DNA of 64,000 nucleotides from positions 1 to 64,000 of the forward strand of contig CAZWDL010000026.1 in the NCBI GenBank assembly GCA_964632995.1. Reading direction: 5' to 3'. Under the pieces are notes generated by a model. It worked only from the letters and a program-made list of their open reading frames with translations, searched no databases and was not told the DNA's origin. The stretch comes from CAZWDL01 sp964632995 (lineage in GTDB: Bacteria; Bacteroidota; Bacteroidia; Chitinophagales; Saprospiraceae). The translations under genes were made by a program, and so were the position numbers. The stretch's first letter is position 1, and the number at the start of each line of letters is the position of its first letter. This document shows, in pieces, positions 44,764-54,237 of this stretch.

Positions 44764-46929
44764 ATGAAAACGAACACCGGCATACAAACCCATTACCGCA
44801 CCTGCCATCTCTGCGAAGCAATGTGCGGACTGGCTATCGAAGTGGAGGACGGCAAGGTGAAAAGCATCCGCGGCGACGAGCAGGATATATACAGCCGAGG
44901 CCATATCTGTCCCAAAGGAGTAGCCTTGAAAGACCTGCACGAAGATCCCGACCGGCTCCGCTATCCCCTGAAAAAGGTGAATGGGTCCTGGAAACAAATC
45001 GGCTGGGAAGAAGCCTTCAACGAAGTAGCGGACCGCATCATTGAGCTACAGCGACAATACGGCCGGGATGCGGTGGCGTTGTACACCGGTAATCCCACTG
45101 TGCACAACACGGGAACAGCCCTGTATCTGTACGACTTCGCCAATGCCCTCGGCACGCGCAACCGCTACGCCTCCCACTCGCTGGATCAGCTCCCGCAGCT
45201 CTTCGTCAACGGCGAGCTCTTCGGCCATCAGGCCATGTTTCCCATCCCCGACCTCGAACGCAGCGATTTCTTTCTGATGATCGGCGCCAACCCCCTCGTG
45301 TCCAACGGCAGCATTATGTCTACCCCCGATATTGCGGGTAAGCTGCGTAAGCTACAGGAGCGCGGCGGAAAGCTGGTCGTAATCGACCCGCGGCGGACGC
45401 GTACGGCCAAAGCCGCCGACCGGCACCTGTTTATCCGTCCCGGCAGCGACGTCTGCCTGCTGCTGGCCTTTGTTCGCACCCTCTTCGAAGAACAACTGAT
45501 CCGCCACAACCCGGTGCTGGAATTCACCGACGGCATTGAAACCCTGCGGGAACTGGTTCAGCCTTTTACCGTAGAACGAGCCGCGGAGCAAACCGGGATT
45601 GCCGAAGAAGACATCCGCCAATTAATACGCGATTTCGCTTCCGCTAAAAGCGCCATCTGCTACGGCCGACTCGGCGTATCGGTGCAGGCTTTCGGCGGAC
45701 TTTGCCAGTGGCTCATGTACGCCATCAATATCCTGACCGGCAACCTCGATGCGCCGGGCGGCATGCTGTTTACCCGGCCCGCGGTAGACTTCCTGGCCTT
45801 ATTGAAAAATGAAGCCAAGGCGCTGCGCTGGAAAAGCCGCGTGCGGCAGCTGCCGGAGACCGCCGGCGACCTCCCCACTGCTACCCTCGCCGACGAAATC
45901 CTGACCGAAGGTCAAGGCCAGGTGAAAGGGCTAATCACCATCGCCGGCAACCCGGTGCTCTCCGCTCCCAACGGCAAACGGCTCGACCAGGCTCTGCAAC
46001 AGCTCGACTTCCAGGTGGCCATCGATATCTACCTGAATGAAACGACGCGCCATGCCGATATCATCCTGCCGCCGGCAACCGGGCTGGAGGTGCTGCATTA
46101 CGATTTTGTGCTGAATATCGTGGCGATAAGAAACGTGGCTAATTTTTCTTCACCGGTTATACCCAAAGCGCCGGAAACGCGCTACGACTGGGAAATCTTA
46201 TACGCTCTTCAAAAAAGACTGGAAAAAGTACGGGACGGCATTTTCGCTCAGGGCAAACACCTGCTCTCCGACCGCCTGACGCCGGAGACCCGCCTCGACC
46301 TGGCGCTGCGCTTCGGCCCCTACGGCGCCTGGGGTGGCCGCTTCGGGCGTCGCGACGGACTGAGCCTGAAATACCTCAAAAAGCATCCGCACGGCGTCGA
46401 CCTCGGGGCCCTGGAACCCTGCCTTCCGGGACGCTTATTCACCAAAAATAAACGCATAAACCTGGTTCCGCGGACTATTACGCGCGACCTTCAACGCGTG
46501 TCACATTATGGGCTTACGCCAAATCAAAGTGAAAAAACACCACCCCTGCTGCTCATCGGCCGCCGGCATCTGCTCAGCAATAATTCCTGGATGCACAATG
46601 CCCCCCGGTTGATGAAAACCGGCGCCCGCTGTACAGCATTGCTGCATCCTCAGGATGCACAATGCCACGGCGTCGAATCCGGTCAACGGATCACCCTGCG
46701 CTCGGCCAGCGGGAAAATAGAGATAGAAGCGGAACTGACCGAGCACATCATGCCCGGTGTCATCAGCGTACCACACGGCTGGGGCCACGGCCGGCCGGAA
46801 ACTCAGTTAGAGATAGCTAATCAGCATCCGGGCGTGAGCATCAATGACCTGACGGACGATCAGCAGGTGGACGAAATGACCGGAAATGCCGTATTCAACG
46901 GCGTGCCGGTATGGATTGACAATGGATAA
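44764..46929 (+). CDS. Molybdopterin (bis-MGD) oxidoreductase with N-terminal [4Fe-4S]
   Basis: 721 residues of the DMSO reductase superfamily. The cluster cysteines are C14, C17, C21 and C49 (CHLCEAMC, HICPKG) with K51 in the electron-transfer position. Bis-MGD segments GSWKQIGWEEAF, ADLLL-like DFFLMIGANPLVSNG, VVIDPRRTRTAKAADRHLFIRPGSD and a C-terminal GDQSTxxL-like domain follow. The metal-ligand region reads ASHSLDQLPQLF, so Ser or Asp rather than Cys/Sec is likely. No iron-sulfur or membrane subunit is next to it; it may be soluble and use a general electron carrier. No Tat signal is visible. Confidence 0.9.
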   Translation: MKTNTGIQTHYRTCHLCEAMCGLAIEVEDGKVKSIRGDEQDIYSRGHICPKGVALKDLHEDPDRLRYPLKKVNGSWKQIGWEEAFNEVADRIIELQRQYGRDAVALYTGNPTVHNTGTALYLYDFANALGTRNRYASHSLDQLPQLFVNGELFGHQAMFPIPDLERSDFFLMIGANPLVSNGSIMSTPDIAGKLRKLQERGGKLVVIDPRRTRTAKAADRHLFIRPGSDVCLLLAFVRTLFEEQLIRHNPVLEFTDGIETLRELVQPFTVERAAEQTGIAEEDIRQLIRDFASAKSAICYGRLGVSVQAFGGLCQWLMYAINILTGNLDAPGGMLFTRPAVDFLALLKNEAKALRWKSRVRQLPETAGDLPTATLADEILTEGQGQVKGLITIAGNPVLSAPNGKRLDQALQQLDFQVAIDIYLNETTRHADIILPPATGLEVLHYDFVLNIVAIRNVANFSSPVIPKAPETRYDWEILYALQKRLEKVRDGIFAQGKHLLSDRLTPETRLDLALRFGPYGAWGGRFGRRDGLSLKYLKKHPHGVDLGALEPCLPGRLFTKNKRINLVPRTITRDLQRVSHYGLTPNQSEKTPPLLLIGRRHLLSNNSWMHNAPRLMKTGARCTALLHPQDAQCHGVESGQRITLRSASGKIEIEAELTEHIMPGVISVPHGWGHGRPETQLEIANQHPGVSINDLTDDQQVDEMTGNAVFNGVPVWIDNG

Positions 46930-47070
46930 GGTAAATATAGACAGAGGCTATTTCGAGGTTCCTGCAGTTAACTTTTAGCAATCGGCCAGCCAGTAGCCAG
47001 AAGCCTTTTCAGAAGTAAATCCCCGATTTAATGCAAAACAAAAAAATTACAGCAAAAAGAAGAACCAAAT

Positions 47071-47841
47071 ATGTTCCAACCAGATCTATTTAAAGACAAA
47101 GTCGCCCTCGTCACCGGAGGCGGCAGCGGCATCGGCTACACCATCGCAGAGATGCTGCTTCGCTACGGCGCCCGCGTGTACATCGCTTCCCGAAAGGAGG
47201 AACGTTTGCAGGAAGCCCTTGAAATGCTGGAGGCGGGCGACCGCTGCGATTATTTCGTTTGCGATATCCGCAATACCGAAAATATCGAGCGAATGGCCGA
47301 ATCCATCAAAGACAAAGCGGGACAACTGGATGTTCTCATCAACAACGCCGGCGGGCAGTTTCCCGCGCTGGCCGAGGATATCAGCGACAAGGGATGGAAC
47401 GCCGTGGTCAACAACAACCTGAACGGCACCTGGTACGTGACGCAGCGCATGGCCAAGACCTTTTTCATCCCGCAGCAGGAAGGCGTTATTGTCAATATGA
47501 TCGCTAACATCTTTCGGGGTTTTCCGGGTATGGCGCATACCGGAGCGGCCCGCGCCGGCGTCGACAATCTGACCAAAACGCTGGCGGTGGAGTGGAGTAA
47601 ATACGCCATCCGCATCAACGCCATTGCCCCCGGCATCATTAAGTCGTCTGGCCTGGCCAACTACCCGGAGCAGATGCTGCAGGGCCTGGCCGATACTATT
47701 CCGGTCAAGCGGCTGGGCAGCACCGAAGAAGTGGCCTGGCTGACGCTGTTCCTGGCCAGTCCCATGGCGGCCTATATTACTGGGGAGACCATATATGTCG
47801 ACGGGGGGCAGCGACTGTGGGGAAATCAGTTTCAATTATAG
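47071..47841 (+). CDS. SDR-family oxidoreductase, 2,4-dienoyl-CoA reductase-like
   Basis: 256 residues. NAD(P) motif GGGSGIG (16-22) and NNAGGQF are standard, but the catalytic YxxxK is replaced: the segment reads HTGAARAGVDNLTKTLAVEW, the arrangement of peroxisomal/mitochondrial 2,4-dienoyl-CoA reductases and trans-2-enoyl-CoA reductases. FxxxLFKDKVALVTGGG at the start and AIAPGIIKSSGL also fit this group. It would clear double bonds at even positions and so broaden beta-oxidation to unsaturated chains, consistent with the neighbouring dehydrogenases. Confidence 0.88.
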   Translation: MFQPDLFKDKVALVTGGGSGIGYTIAEMLLRYGARVYIASRKEERLQEALEMLEAGDRCDYFVCDIRNTENIERMAESIKDKAGQLDVLINNAGGQFPALAEDISDKGWNAVVNNNLNGTWYVTQRMAKTFFIPQQEGVIVNMIANIFRGFPGMAHTGAARAGVDNLTKTLAVEWSKYAIRINAIAPGIIKSSGLANYPEQMLQGLADTIPVKRLGSTEEVAWLTLFLASPMAAYITGETIYVDGGQRLWGNQFQL

Positions 47842-47865
47842 TGGAGATATCAGATGCCAGATATC

Positions 47866-47898
47866 AGATGTCAGACGTCTGAAAACCATCTGACATCT
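47866..47898. terminator. Hairpin in degenerate AGATATCAGATG repeats
   Basis: AGATGTCAGA pairs with TCTGACATCT around a 13-base loop, 24 bases after the SDR stop, embedded in a run of imperfect AGATATCAGATG / CTAATATCTAAC repeats (47843-47915). A terminator role is plausible. Confidence 0.5.
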
Positions 47899-47951
47899 AA
47901 TATCTAACATCTAATTATTACCGAAAAAATCACCAACAAAACCGACATACC

Positions 47952-49739
47952 ATGGACGCAACTAGCACGAAATACATCAAAGGCGGCGCCTTTCTACTCG
48001 GAGAGGCAGATCCCGAAACCGTCTTTACCCCCGAAGATTTCACCGAAGAGCAACACATGCTGCGCGAGAGCTTGCAGAACTTCCTGAAGAAAGAGGTAGA
48101 GCCCCGATACGAAGCTTTCGACTCGGAAAAGGGGTATGAACTCGCCCCCGATCTCCTGGAGAAGATGGGCGAGCTGGGGTTCCTCGGCATCGGCGTACCG
48201 GAGGAATACGGGGGCTATGAAGCCGATTTCAAGAGCCAGCTGGTATTTGGGGAGATTGCCTATTCCGCCTGGTCCTTCGGACTGAGTATCGGGGTGCAGA
48301 CCAGTCTGGGCGTAGCTCCGCTTTTACTGTATGGGAATGAAAAACAAAAGGAACAGTACCTCCCGGGCATCGTTTCCGGGGAAAGCAAGTCCTGCTACTG
48401 CCTTACCGAGCCCGGAGCCGGGTCGGACGCCAATTCGGCCAAAACCAAAGCCGTGTATACAAGCGACGGCAAGCACCTGGTCCTGAACGGACAAAAGATG
48501 TGGATCACCTCTTCCGGGCACGCCGACCTGTTTTTCGTCTTTTGTAAAATTGAAAACGATTCCAACCTCTCCTGCCTCATGGTGGAGAAGGCCTACGGAG
48601 GTATCCGGCTGGGGGCCGAGGAGCAGAAAATGGGGATAAAAGGTTCCTCCACCCGGCAAGTTTTCTTCGAAGACGTCAAAGTGCCGGTGGAAAATCTCCT
48701 TGGAGAGCGCAACGGCGGGTTCAAAATCGCGCTCAACGTGCTTAACACCGGGCGGATCAAGATGGCCACCTCAGTGACCGGCAATGCCAAGCGGGCGCTA
48801 AAGTTGGGGGTGCAATACGCCACGGAGCGGGAGCAGTTCGGTGGGCCTATCGCCCGGTTCGGCGCCATTCAGCACAAGATCGGCGAAAGCGTGGCGCGCA
48901 TCTATGCCATGGAGTCCATGGCTTTTCGCATTGGCGGCCACATCGATCAAATCAGACAGGAGATGATAGAGCGTAACATCGATGCGCTGGAAGCCAAACA
49001 CAAGTCTATCGCCGAATTCGCGATGGAATGCGCCATGGCTAAGGTACACAACACAGAAGGAGAGGATTACGTCGTCGACGAGATGCTGCAAATTCACGGG
49101 GGGATAGGCTTCTCCGCCGAAACGCAGATCGAAACCCTGTATCGCAATATTCGGGTCAACCGCATCTACGAAGGCACCAATGAGATTAACCGCCTGCTGA
49201 GTGTAGACATGCTGCTTAGGCACACCCTGAAAGGCAAGATCGACCTGATGAACCCGGCCATGGCGGCGCTGCGGGAAGCGCAAAGCGGCAAGCCCTCGCC
49301 GGGCTTGCCCGGAAAGGGGACCCTGGCTGAAGAAAAACACGCCCTGGGCAATTTCAAAAAAGCGGTCATCATGATTGCCGGCGCTGTCACCCAACGCATG
49401 ATGAACGAGTTAAAACAGGAACAGGAAATTCTCCTTCAACTGGCCGATATGTTTATACAGTTGTATGCCTTTGAGTCCGCTCTGCTCCGTAGCGAAAAGC
49501 AGGCCTCCAAAGCGGATTTTGCCATACGGCGCGATCTGACTACCTTGTTGATGCATCGCTGCGCCGATGCTATCCGGCACGCGGGTAAGGAAGCCATCCT
49601 CGGTTTCATGGAAAACACGGAGGCGGCGCAATTCCTGCGCGCCCTGGAAAGCTGGACACAGGCGCCGATCGCCAACCTGAAGGCAGCGCGACGGCGGGTG
49701 GCGGAGAAGACGCTGGAGAAAGGCGAGTATATATTCTGA
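47952..49739 (+). CDS. Acyl-CoA dehydrogenase (VLCAD/ACAD9 type), 2 of 4
   Basis: 595 residues, longer than the standard ~380. The dehydrogenase core (~40-430) has LTEPGAGSDANSAKTKA and MWITSSGHADLFFVF, and the canonical catalytic E407 in RIYEGTNEINRLL. A C-terminal helical extension of ~160 residues marks the very-long-chain type. There is no targeting signal. It complements the three shorter paralogues by accepting longer straight chains. It starts 110 bases after the dienoyl-CoA-reductase-like gene. Confidence 0.94.
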   Translation: MDATSTKYIKGGAFLLGEADPETVFTPEDFTEEQHMLRESLQNFLKKEVEPRYEAFDSEKGYELAPDLLEKMGELGFLGIGVPEEYGGYEADFKSQLVFGEIAYSAWSFGLSIGVQTSLGVAPLLLYGNEKQKEQYLPGIVSGESKSCYCLTEPGAGSDANSAKTKAVYTSDGKHLVLNGQKMWITSSGHADLFFVFCKIENDSNLSCLMVEKAYGGIRLGAEEQKMGIKGSSTRQVFFEDVKVPVENLLGERNGGFKIALNVLNTGRIKMATSVTGNAKRALKLGVQYATEREQFGGPIARFGAIQHKIGESVARIYAMESMAFRIGGHIDQIRQEMIERNIDALEAKHKSIAEFAMECAMAKVHNTEGEDYVVDEMLQIHGGIGFSAETQIETLYRNIRVNRIYEGTNEINRLLSVDMLLRHTLKGKIDLMNPAMAALREAQSGKPSPGLPGKGTLAEEKHALGNFKKAVIMIAGAVTQRMMNELKQEQEILLQLADMFIQLYAFESALLRSEKQASKADFAIRRDLTTLLMHRCADAIRHAGKEAILGFMENTEAAQFLRALESWTQAPIANLKAARRRVAEKTLEKGEYIF

Positions 49740-49819
49740 GGGAAGGGCTATCCGACCTGAAGCGAGGAGTGGGAAGAATGACAGGGTTTAGCTCTACTTT
49801 ATGGCTTTAGAAAACATTG

Positions 49820-49936
49820 GGCCGCAGGGCGGCCCAAGCTCTGTTTTAACTTGAATACTACCGACATTCGGCCGCCCTGCGGCCAAAAATCGGTAGCAAT
49901 TCGAATTAAGAGTTGATGAGAGCCGCAGCGCGGCTC
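49820..49936. repeat. REP-like hairpins in the 335-base spacer before the acyl-CoA ligase
   Basis: GGGCCGCAGGGCGGCCC (49820-49836), a long hairpin TACCGA...TCGGTA containing CGGCCGCCCTGCGGCC (49859-49895) and GAGCCGCAGCGCGGCTC (49920-49936). The stems share GGCCGC/GCCGC words. The rest of the spacer 49740-50074 holds no gene. Confidence 0.7.
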
Positions 49937-50074
49937 AATATTCTTTAATACAGGTTAAAATGAGAAAGTAGTATTAGGACCCGGAGAAGAATAACTTCCC
50001 CATTTGATGTGGCTCTTTTTCTCCGGCCTCTTAGCTGCCGTATTCGAACACTTTGACCCATTGAAAATAATATT

Positions 50075-51802
50075 ATGGAAACAAAAGCAACCAATGACCC
50101 ACAGGCAATGCCCCGCCCCTACCCGGATGAGGAATTAAAGACCATTCTCGATTATTTTTACGAATGGGAAAGCAAACAGCCGGATGCGCCCTTCCTGCGT
50201 CAGCCCAGCGGTGAGAACTGGCAAAGCATCACCTGGGCCGAAGCCGGCGAAGAAGCACGGCGCATTACAGCCGCCCTGCGGGGGTTAGGACTGCAAGCCG
50301 GTGACAAGGTGGGCCTCATTTCCAAAAACTGCTATCACTGGGTCATTGCCGATCTGGCTATCATGATGGGAGGATTCGTCTCCGTGCCTTTCTATCCCAA
50401 CCTCACGGCCGGCCAGCTACGGCAGGTGCTTAAGCTCAGTGATACGAAAGTACTTTTTGTAGGCAAACTGGATGAATGGAGCAACATTAAAGGTGGTGTG
50501 CCGGCCAGTGTACAGATGATTGCCTTCCCCCACTATCCCGGCAATGCCAAAGTGGACGAGGGGCTGGCCTGGAATGACCTCATCAATCGCCACGAAGCGG
50601 CGGAAGGGCGACGACCAGACCTCCACGACCTTTGGACGATCCTGTTCACCTCCGGTACGACGGGCATGCCAAAGGGCGTCATGCAAACCTACTATGCCCC
50701 GGCTTCTCTCATGCACAACGAGAAGATGCACAACGACCTCAAAGTTTTTGAAGGCAAGGAACACCGGTATTTCTCGTATCTGCCGCTCAACCACATCGCC
50801 GAGCGCATCATCGTGGAGGTGGCTGCTATCATGACCGGCGGAACGATCAACTTTGCTGAATCCATCGACACTTTCGCTAAAAACCTGCAAGATACCCAGC
50901 CGACCCTATTTATGGCGGTGCCGCGAATCTGGACCAAGTTCCGGCTGGCCATTCTGGAGCGGATGCCCCAAAAACGCTTGTCATTCCTGCTGCGCCTTCC
51001 GCTCATCGGCAACCTGGTGAGAAAGAAGATCCATAAAGGATTAGGGCTCTCCGCTGCTCGCATCATGCTGACCGGCGCCGCCCCTACCCCCGACTCACTC
51101 AAAGACTGGTACCGGGAATTGGGGCTGCAACTGCAGGAAGTGTATGCCATGACCGAAAACTGCGGCGGCTGTACCCTGATGCCCATCGACAACATAAAGA
51201 GCGGCACCGTAGGATATCCGCTCCCTAATGTGAGCTTAAAAATAGCCGAAGGCAGCGGGGAAGTACTTATGCGGGCGCCCTGGGTGATGAAAGGCTACTA
51301 CCGCGACCCGGAAAAAACGGCCCATGTGCTGCAGGACGGCTGGCTGCACACCGGTGATCAGGGCGAAATCGATGAAGAAGGCTTCCTGCGCCTGACAGGC
51401 CGTGTCAGCGACACTTTTAAATCAGCAAAAGGCAAGTTTATTATCCCCGCCCCTATCGAATGGATCTTCGCTAAAAATAACTACATCGAACAGGTTGCCG
51501 TCGTCGGGCTGGCCATCCCGCAGCCGCTGGCGCTGGTCGTGCTCTCGGAACTCGGCCGGCAGGCCTCCCGCGCGGAGGTACAGGAAAGCCTGAAAAATAG
51601 CCTGGAGGAAGCCAACCAGGACCTGGCCAACTACGAACGCGTCTGCGCCGTCATCATCATGGAGGAAGACTGGAGCGTGGATAACGGCATCCTGACCCCG
51701 ACCCTGAAAATACGACGCGATGTGCTCAACGAACGCTACCAGGAGTTTTATATGCGCTGGTACGAAGAGGGAGAACCGGTACTGTGGGAAAATAAGAAAT
51801 AA
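50075..51802 (+). CDS. Long-chain acyl-CoA ligase (AMP-binding)
   Basis: 575 residues. The adenylate-forming core has the P-loop LFTSGTTGMPKGVMQ, the YxxTE-like EVYAMTENCGG, the ATP-ribose motif HTGDQGEIDEEGFLRLTGR and the C-terminal lysine region PTLKIRRDVL. This is the FadD15/bubblegum-like type of long-chain fatty acyl-CoA synthetase. It would activate the free acid entering the locus (or produced by the aldehyde dehydrogenase three genes on). It leads a run of closely spaced genes ending at 55035. Confidence 0.92.
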   Translation: METKATNDPQAMPRPYPDEELKTILDYFYEWESKQPDAPFLRQPSGENWQSITWAEAGEEARRITAALRGLGLQAGDKVGLISKNCYHWVIADLAIMMGGFVSVPFYPNLTAGQLRQVLKLSDTKVLFVGKLDEWSNIKGGVPASVQMIAFPHYPGNAKVDEGLAWNDLINRHEAAEGRRPDLHDLWTILFTSGTTGMPKGVMQTYYAPASLMHNEKMHNDLKVFEGKEHRYFSYLPLNHIAERIIVEVAAIMTGGTINFAESIDTFAKNLQDTQPTLFMAVPRIWTKFRLAILERMPQKRLSFLLRLPLIGNLVRKKIHKGLGLSAARIMLTGAAPTPDSLKDWYRELGLQLQEVYAMTENCGGCTLMPIDNIKSGTVGYPLPNVSLKIAEGSGEVLMRAPWVMKGYYRDPEKTAHVLQDGWLHTGDQGEIDEEGFLRLTGRVSDTFKSAKGKFIIPAPIEWIFAKNNYIEQVAVVGLAIPQPLALVVLSELGRQASRAEVQESLKNSLEEANQDLANYERVCAVIIMEEDWSVDNGILTPTLKIRRDVLNERYQEFYMRWYEEGEPVLWENKK

Positions 51803-51821
51803 GAAAGCCGAAACGGGAAAA

Positions 51822-52634
51822 ATGAAAAACCTGGACAATAAAGTCGCTGTCATCACCGGGGCCGGATCGGGCATCGGGCGGGCGCTGGCGCTGCAGTTGT
51901 CAGCGGCAGGAGCAAGCGTAGCATTGAACGACTGGAATGCGGAAACCCTGCAGGAAACACTGCAGCAAGTAGAATCCGGTGGAGGTGATGGCTGGGGCTC
52001 CGCCTTCGACGTATCGAACCGCGAAGCGGTTTTTGGTTTTGCGGAAGCGGTCACCAATCGCTTCGGGCAGGTAGACATTGTAATCAACAATGCCGGCATC
52101 AGTCTGCCCTTAAAACCTCTGGATGAATGTATGCCAGAGGATATCGAGAAGATACTCAAGGTAAATCTGTGGGGGGTTATTCACGGCAGCCAGGCCTTTT
52201 TACCCTATCTGAAGGAAAGGCCGGAAGCCGCCTTGGTTAACCTGTCGAGCGTATTCGGATTATTTGGATACCCCTACCAGGGGCCGTACAACATCAGTAA
52301 GTTTGCAGTTAGAGCCTTTACCGAAACTTTACGTAATGAACTGAAAGACAGTAATATTGTCATTAGCAGTGTGCATCCCGGCGGTATTAAAACCAACATC
52401 GCCCGGAATGTGCAATACAAGGATAAGGCGAAACACCAGGAAGTCATTAACACCTTCGACCGAATGGCGCCAACCAGTGCCGAAGAAGCAGCCAAGGTTA
52501 TCATCAAGGGAATACAGCGCAAAAAACAGCGTATTCTGATCGGACGCGACGCCCGCTTCATCGATCTCGTGGTGCGACTGCTGCCCGGCGCCTATCAGCA
52601 TATTCTGCTGCGCCGCTTTGGAGTCGAACCTTAA
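51822..52634 (+). CDS. SDR-family oxidoreductase
   Basis: 270 residues from the ATG at 51822, just after the ligase stop (19-base gap); the frame runs further upstream but only inside the ligase gene. NAD(P) motif GAGSGIG, NNAGISLP, VNLSSVFGLFG, and the catalytic YNISK pair are complete. RDARFIDLVVRLLPGAYQHIL at the C-terminus resembles SDRs acting on lipid substrates (DHRS7/ SDR acting on long-chain ketones). Probable role: oxidation or reduction of a hydroxyl/keto lipid intermediate. Confidence 0.9.
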   Translation: MKNLDNKVAVITGAGSGIGRALALQLSAAGASVALNDWNAETLQETLQQVESGGGDGWGSAFDVSNREAVFGFAEAVTNRFGQVDIVINNAGISLPLKPLDECMPEDIEKILKVNLWGVIHGSQAFLPYLKERPEAALVNLSSVFGLFGYPYQGPYNISKFAVRAFTETLRNELKDSNIVISSVHPGGIKTNIARNVQYKDKAKHQEVINTFDRMAPTSAEEAAKVIIKGIQRKKQRILIGRDARFIDLVVRLLPGAYQHILLRRFGVEP

Positions 52635-52719
52635 TTGAAGGCGGAAGTCGGGAAAAGTTATTTACCGGTATCAAAAAAGTTCAAATTTCCCAAATAACCG
52701 GTCACTACAACTCAAAAAC

Positions 52720-54156
52720 ATGGAAGTACCAAGCATCAATGACCAGATCAGAACCCAGATAACCGAGGTATTCCAAATGCAACAGGAATACGCCCCTCAG
52801 TTGGTCCACACTACGGCCAAAGAGCGCCTGGAAAAGCTGGAGCGCATAGAGCGCTACCTGCGAGACGAAGGCAACATGAAGCGGTTATTTGAGGTCATGC
52901 ACCAAGACTTGCGGAAGCCGGAGGTAGAAGTGATCGCTTCGGAAACCGGCGTAATCGAAAGTCATATCAAACACGTGCGGAGCTATCTCAAGCGATGGAT
53001 GGCGCCAAAAAAAGTACCTACGCCGATGATGATGATCGGCACTTCCTCCTACATATACTACGAACCCAAGGGGGTCAGCCTGATCATGGCCCCCTGGAAT
53101 TACCCGCTCAATCTGGCGCTGGTGCCTGTGGTATATGCTCTTGCGGCAGGGAATACAGTGATACTCAAACCCTCGGAGATATCGAGACATACCTCCGCTT
53201 ACATCAAACAGATGATAGAGGAGCTGTACGACGAACGCGAGGTCGCCGTCTTCGAGGGCGACGCCTCCGTGGCCAAGGCCCTGCTCGACCAGCCCTTTAA
53301 CCACATCTATTTTACCGGCAGCCCGCAGATCGGCAAAGTGGTGATGAAAGCCGCGGCCGAGCATCTGGCCTCGGTAACGCTGGAGCTGGGCGGCAAGTCA
53401 CCCGCTATCGTCGATCCCAGCGCCAGCCTGGCGACCATCGCCGAGCGGACGGTCTGGAGCAAAAGTATCAACGCCGGACAAACTTGTATTGCACCCGACT
53501 ATCTCATAGTCCACGAATCGGTAAAAGAAAAGTTTGTCGAAGAATACCGGCGCGCCGTACACAATCTTTTCGATCCAAAAGGGGAAGGCGTACAGGCCTC
53601 CCCGGATTACTGCCGGATCATCAGCGATAAGCATTTCCAGCGCCTGAACGAACTACTGGATGATGCCTTGGATAAGGGCGCCGAAGTGGCGGTCGGAGGG
53701 CAGCGCGACGAGGGCCATCGCTTTATCGCCCCTACCCTGCTCACCGGGATCACCGAAGAAATGGAAGTCATGGAAGAAGAAATCTTTGGCCCACTGATGC
53801 CGCTGCTCACCTATCGCGAGCGCAAAGAAATTGTCGATATAGTACGACGTCGCCCCAAGCCGCTGACTATGTACATCGCCAGTAAGAACAAGGACAATAT
53901 CCGCTATCTTCTGGAGAATACTTCGGCGGGCGGCACCATCATCAACGAATTCCTGCTGGGCTACAGTAATCCCCACCTACCCTTCGGCGGGGTGAACAAC
54001 AGCGGCATCGGTAAGTCGCTGGGACACCACGGCTTCGTCGAGTTCAGTAATGAACGGGGCGTAATAAAACGAAACTGGGGGACCCTAAAGTTTATCTATC
54101 CACCCTATACCGACTGGATACGGAAGACGGTGGAACGGGTTTATAAGTGGTTTTAG
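52720..54156 (+). CDS. Aldehyde dehydrogenase family protein (fatty-aldehyde type)
   Basis: 478 residues. The general base E222 is in LELGGKSPAIVD and the nucleophile C256 in NAGQTCIAPDY, with the NAD-binding FTGSPQIGK loop and EEIFGPLMPLL; the catalytic set is complete. The shorter ALDH3-like form and the amphipathic, aromatic C-terminus (YPPYTDWIRKTVERVYKWF) fit membrane-associated fatty aldehyde dehydrogenases. It would oxidise a long-chain aldehyde to the acid for the nearby acyl-CoA ligase. Confidence 0.93.
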   Translation: MEVPSINDQIRTQITEVFQMQQEYAPQLVHTTAKERLEKLERIERYLRDEGNMKRLFEVMHQDLRKPEVEVIASETGVIESHIKHVRSYLKRWMAPKKVPTPMMMIGTSSYIYYEPKGVSLIMAPWNYPLNLALVPVVYALAAGNTVILKPSEISRHTSAYIKQMIEELYDEREVAVFEGDASVAKALLDQPFNHIYFTGSPQIGKVVMKAAAEHLASVTLELGGKSPAIVDPSASLATIAERTVWSKSINAGQTCIAPDYLIVHESVKEKFVEEYRRAVHNLFDPKGEGVQASPDYCRIISDKHFQRLNELLDDALDKGAEVAVGGQRDEGHRFIAPTLLTGITEEMEVMEEEIFGPLMPLLTYRERKEIVDIVRRRPKPLTMYIASKNKDNIRYLLENTSAGGTIINEFLLGYSNPHLPFGGVNNSGIGKSLGHHGFVEFSNERGVIKRNWGTLKFIYPPYTDWIRKTVERVYKWF

Positions 54157-54237
54157 CTGGGTACTGGGTACTGGGGCAGGGCAAAACCGGGCTTTTCCCC
54201 GCCTGAGCCGGAAAAAACGAATTAAACGAAAAACAAC

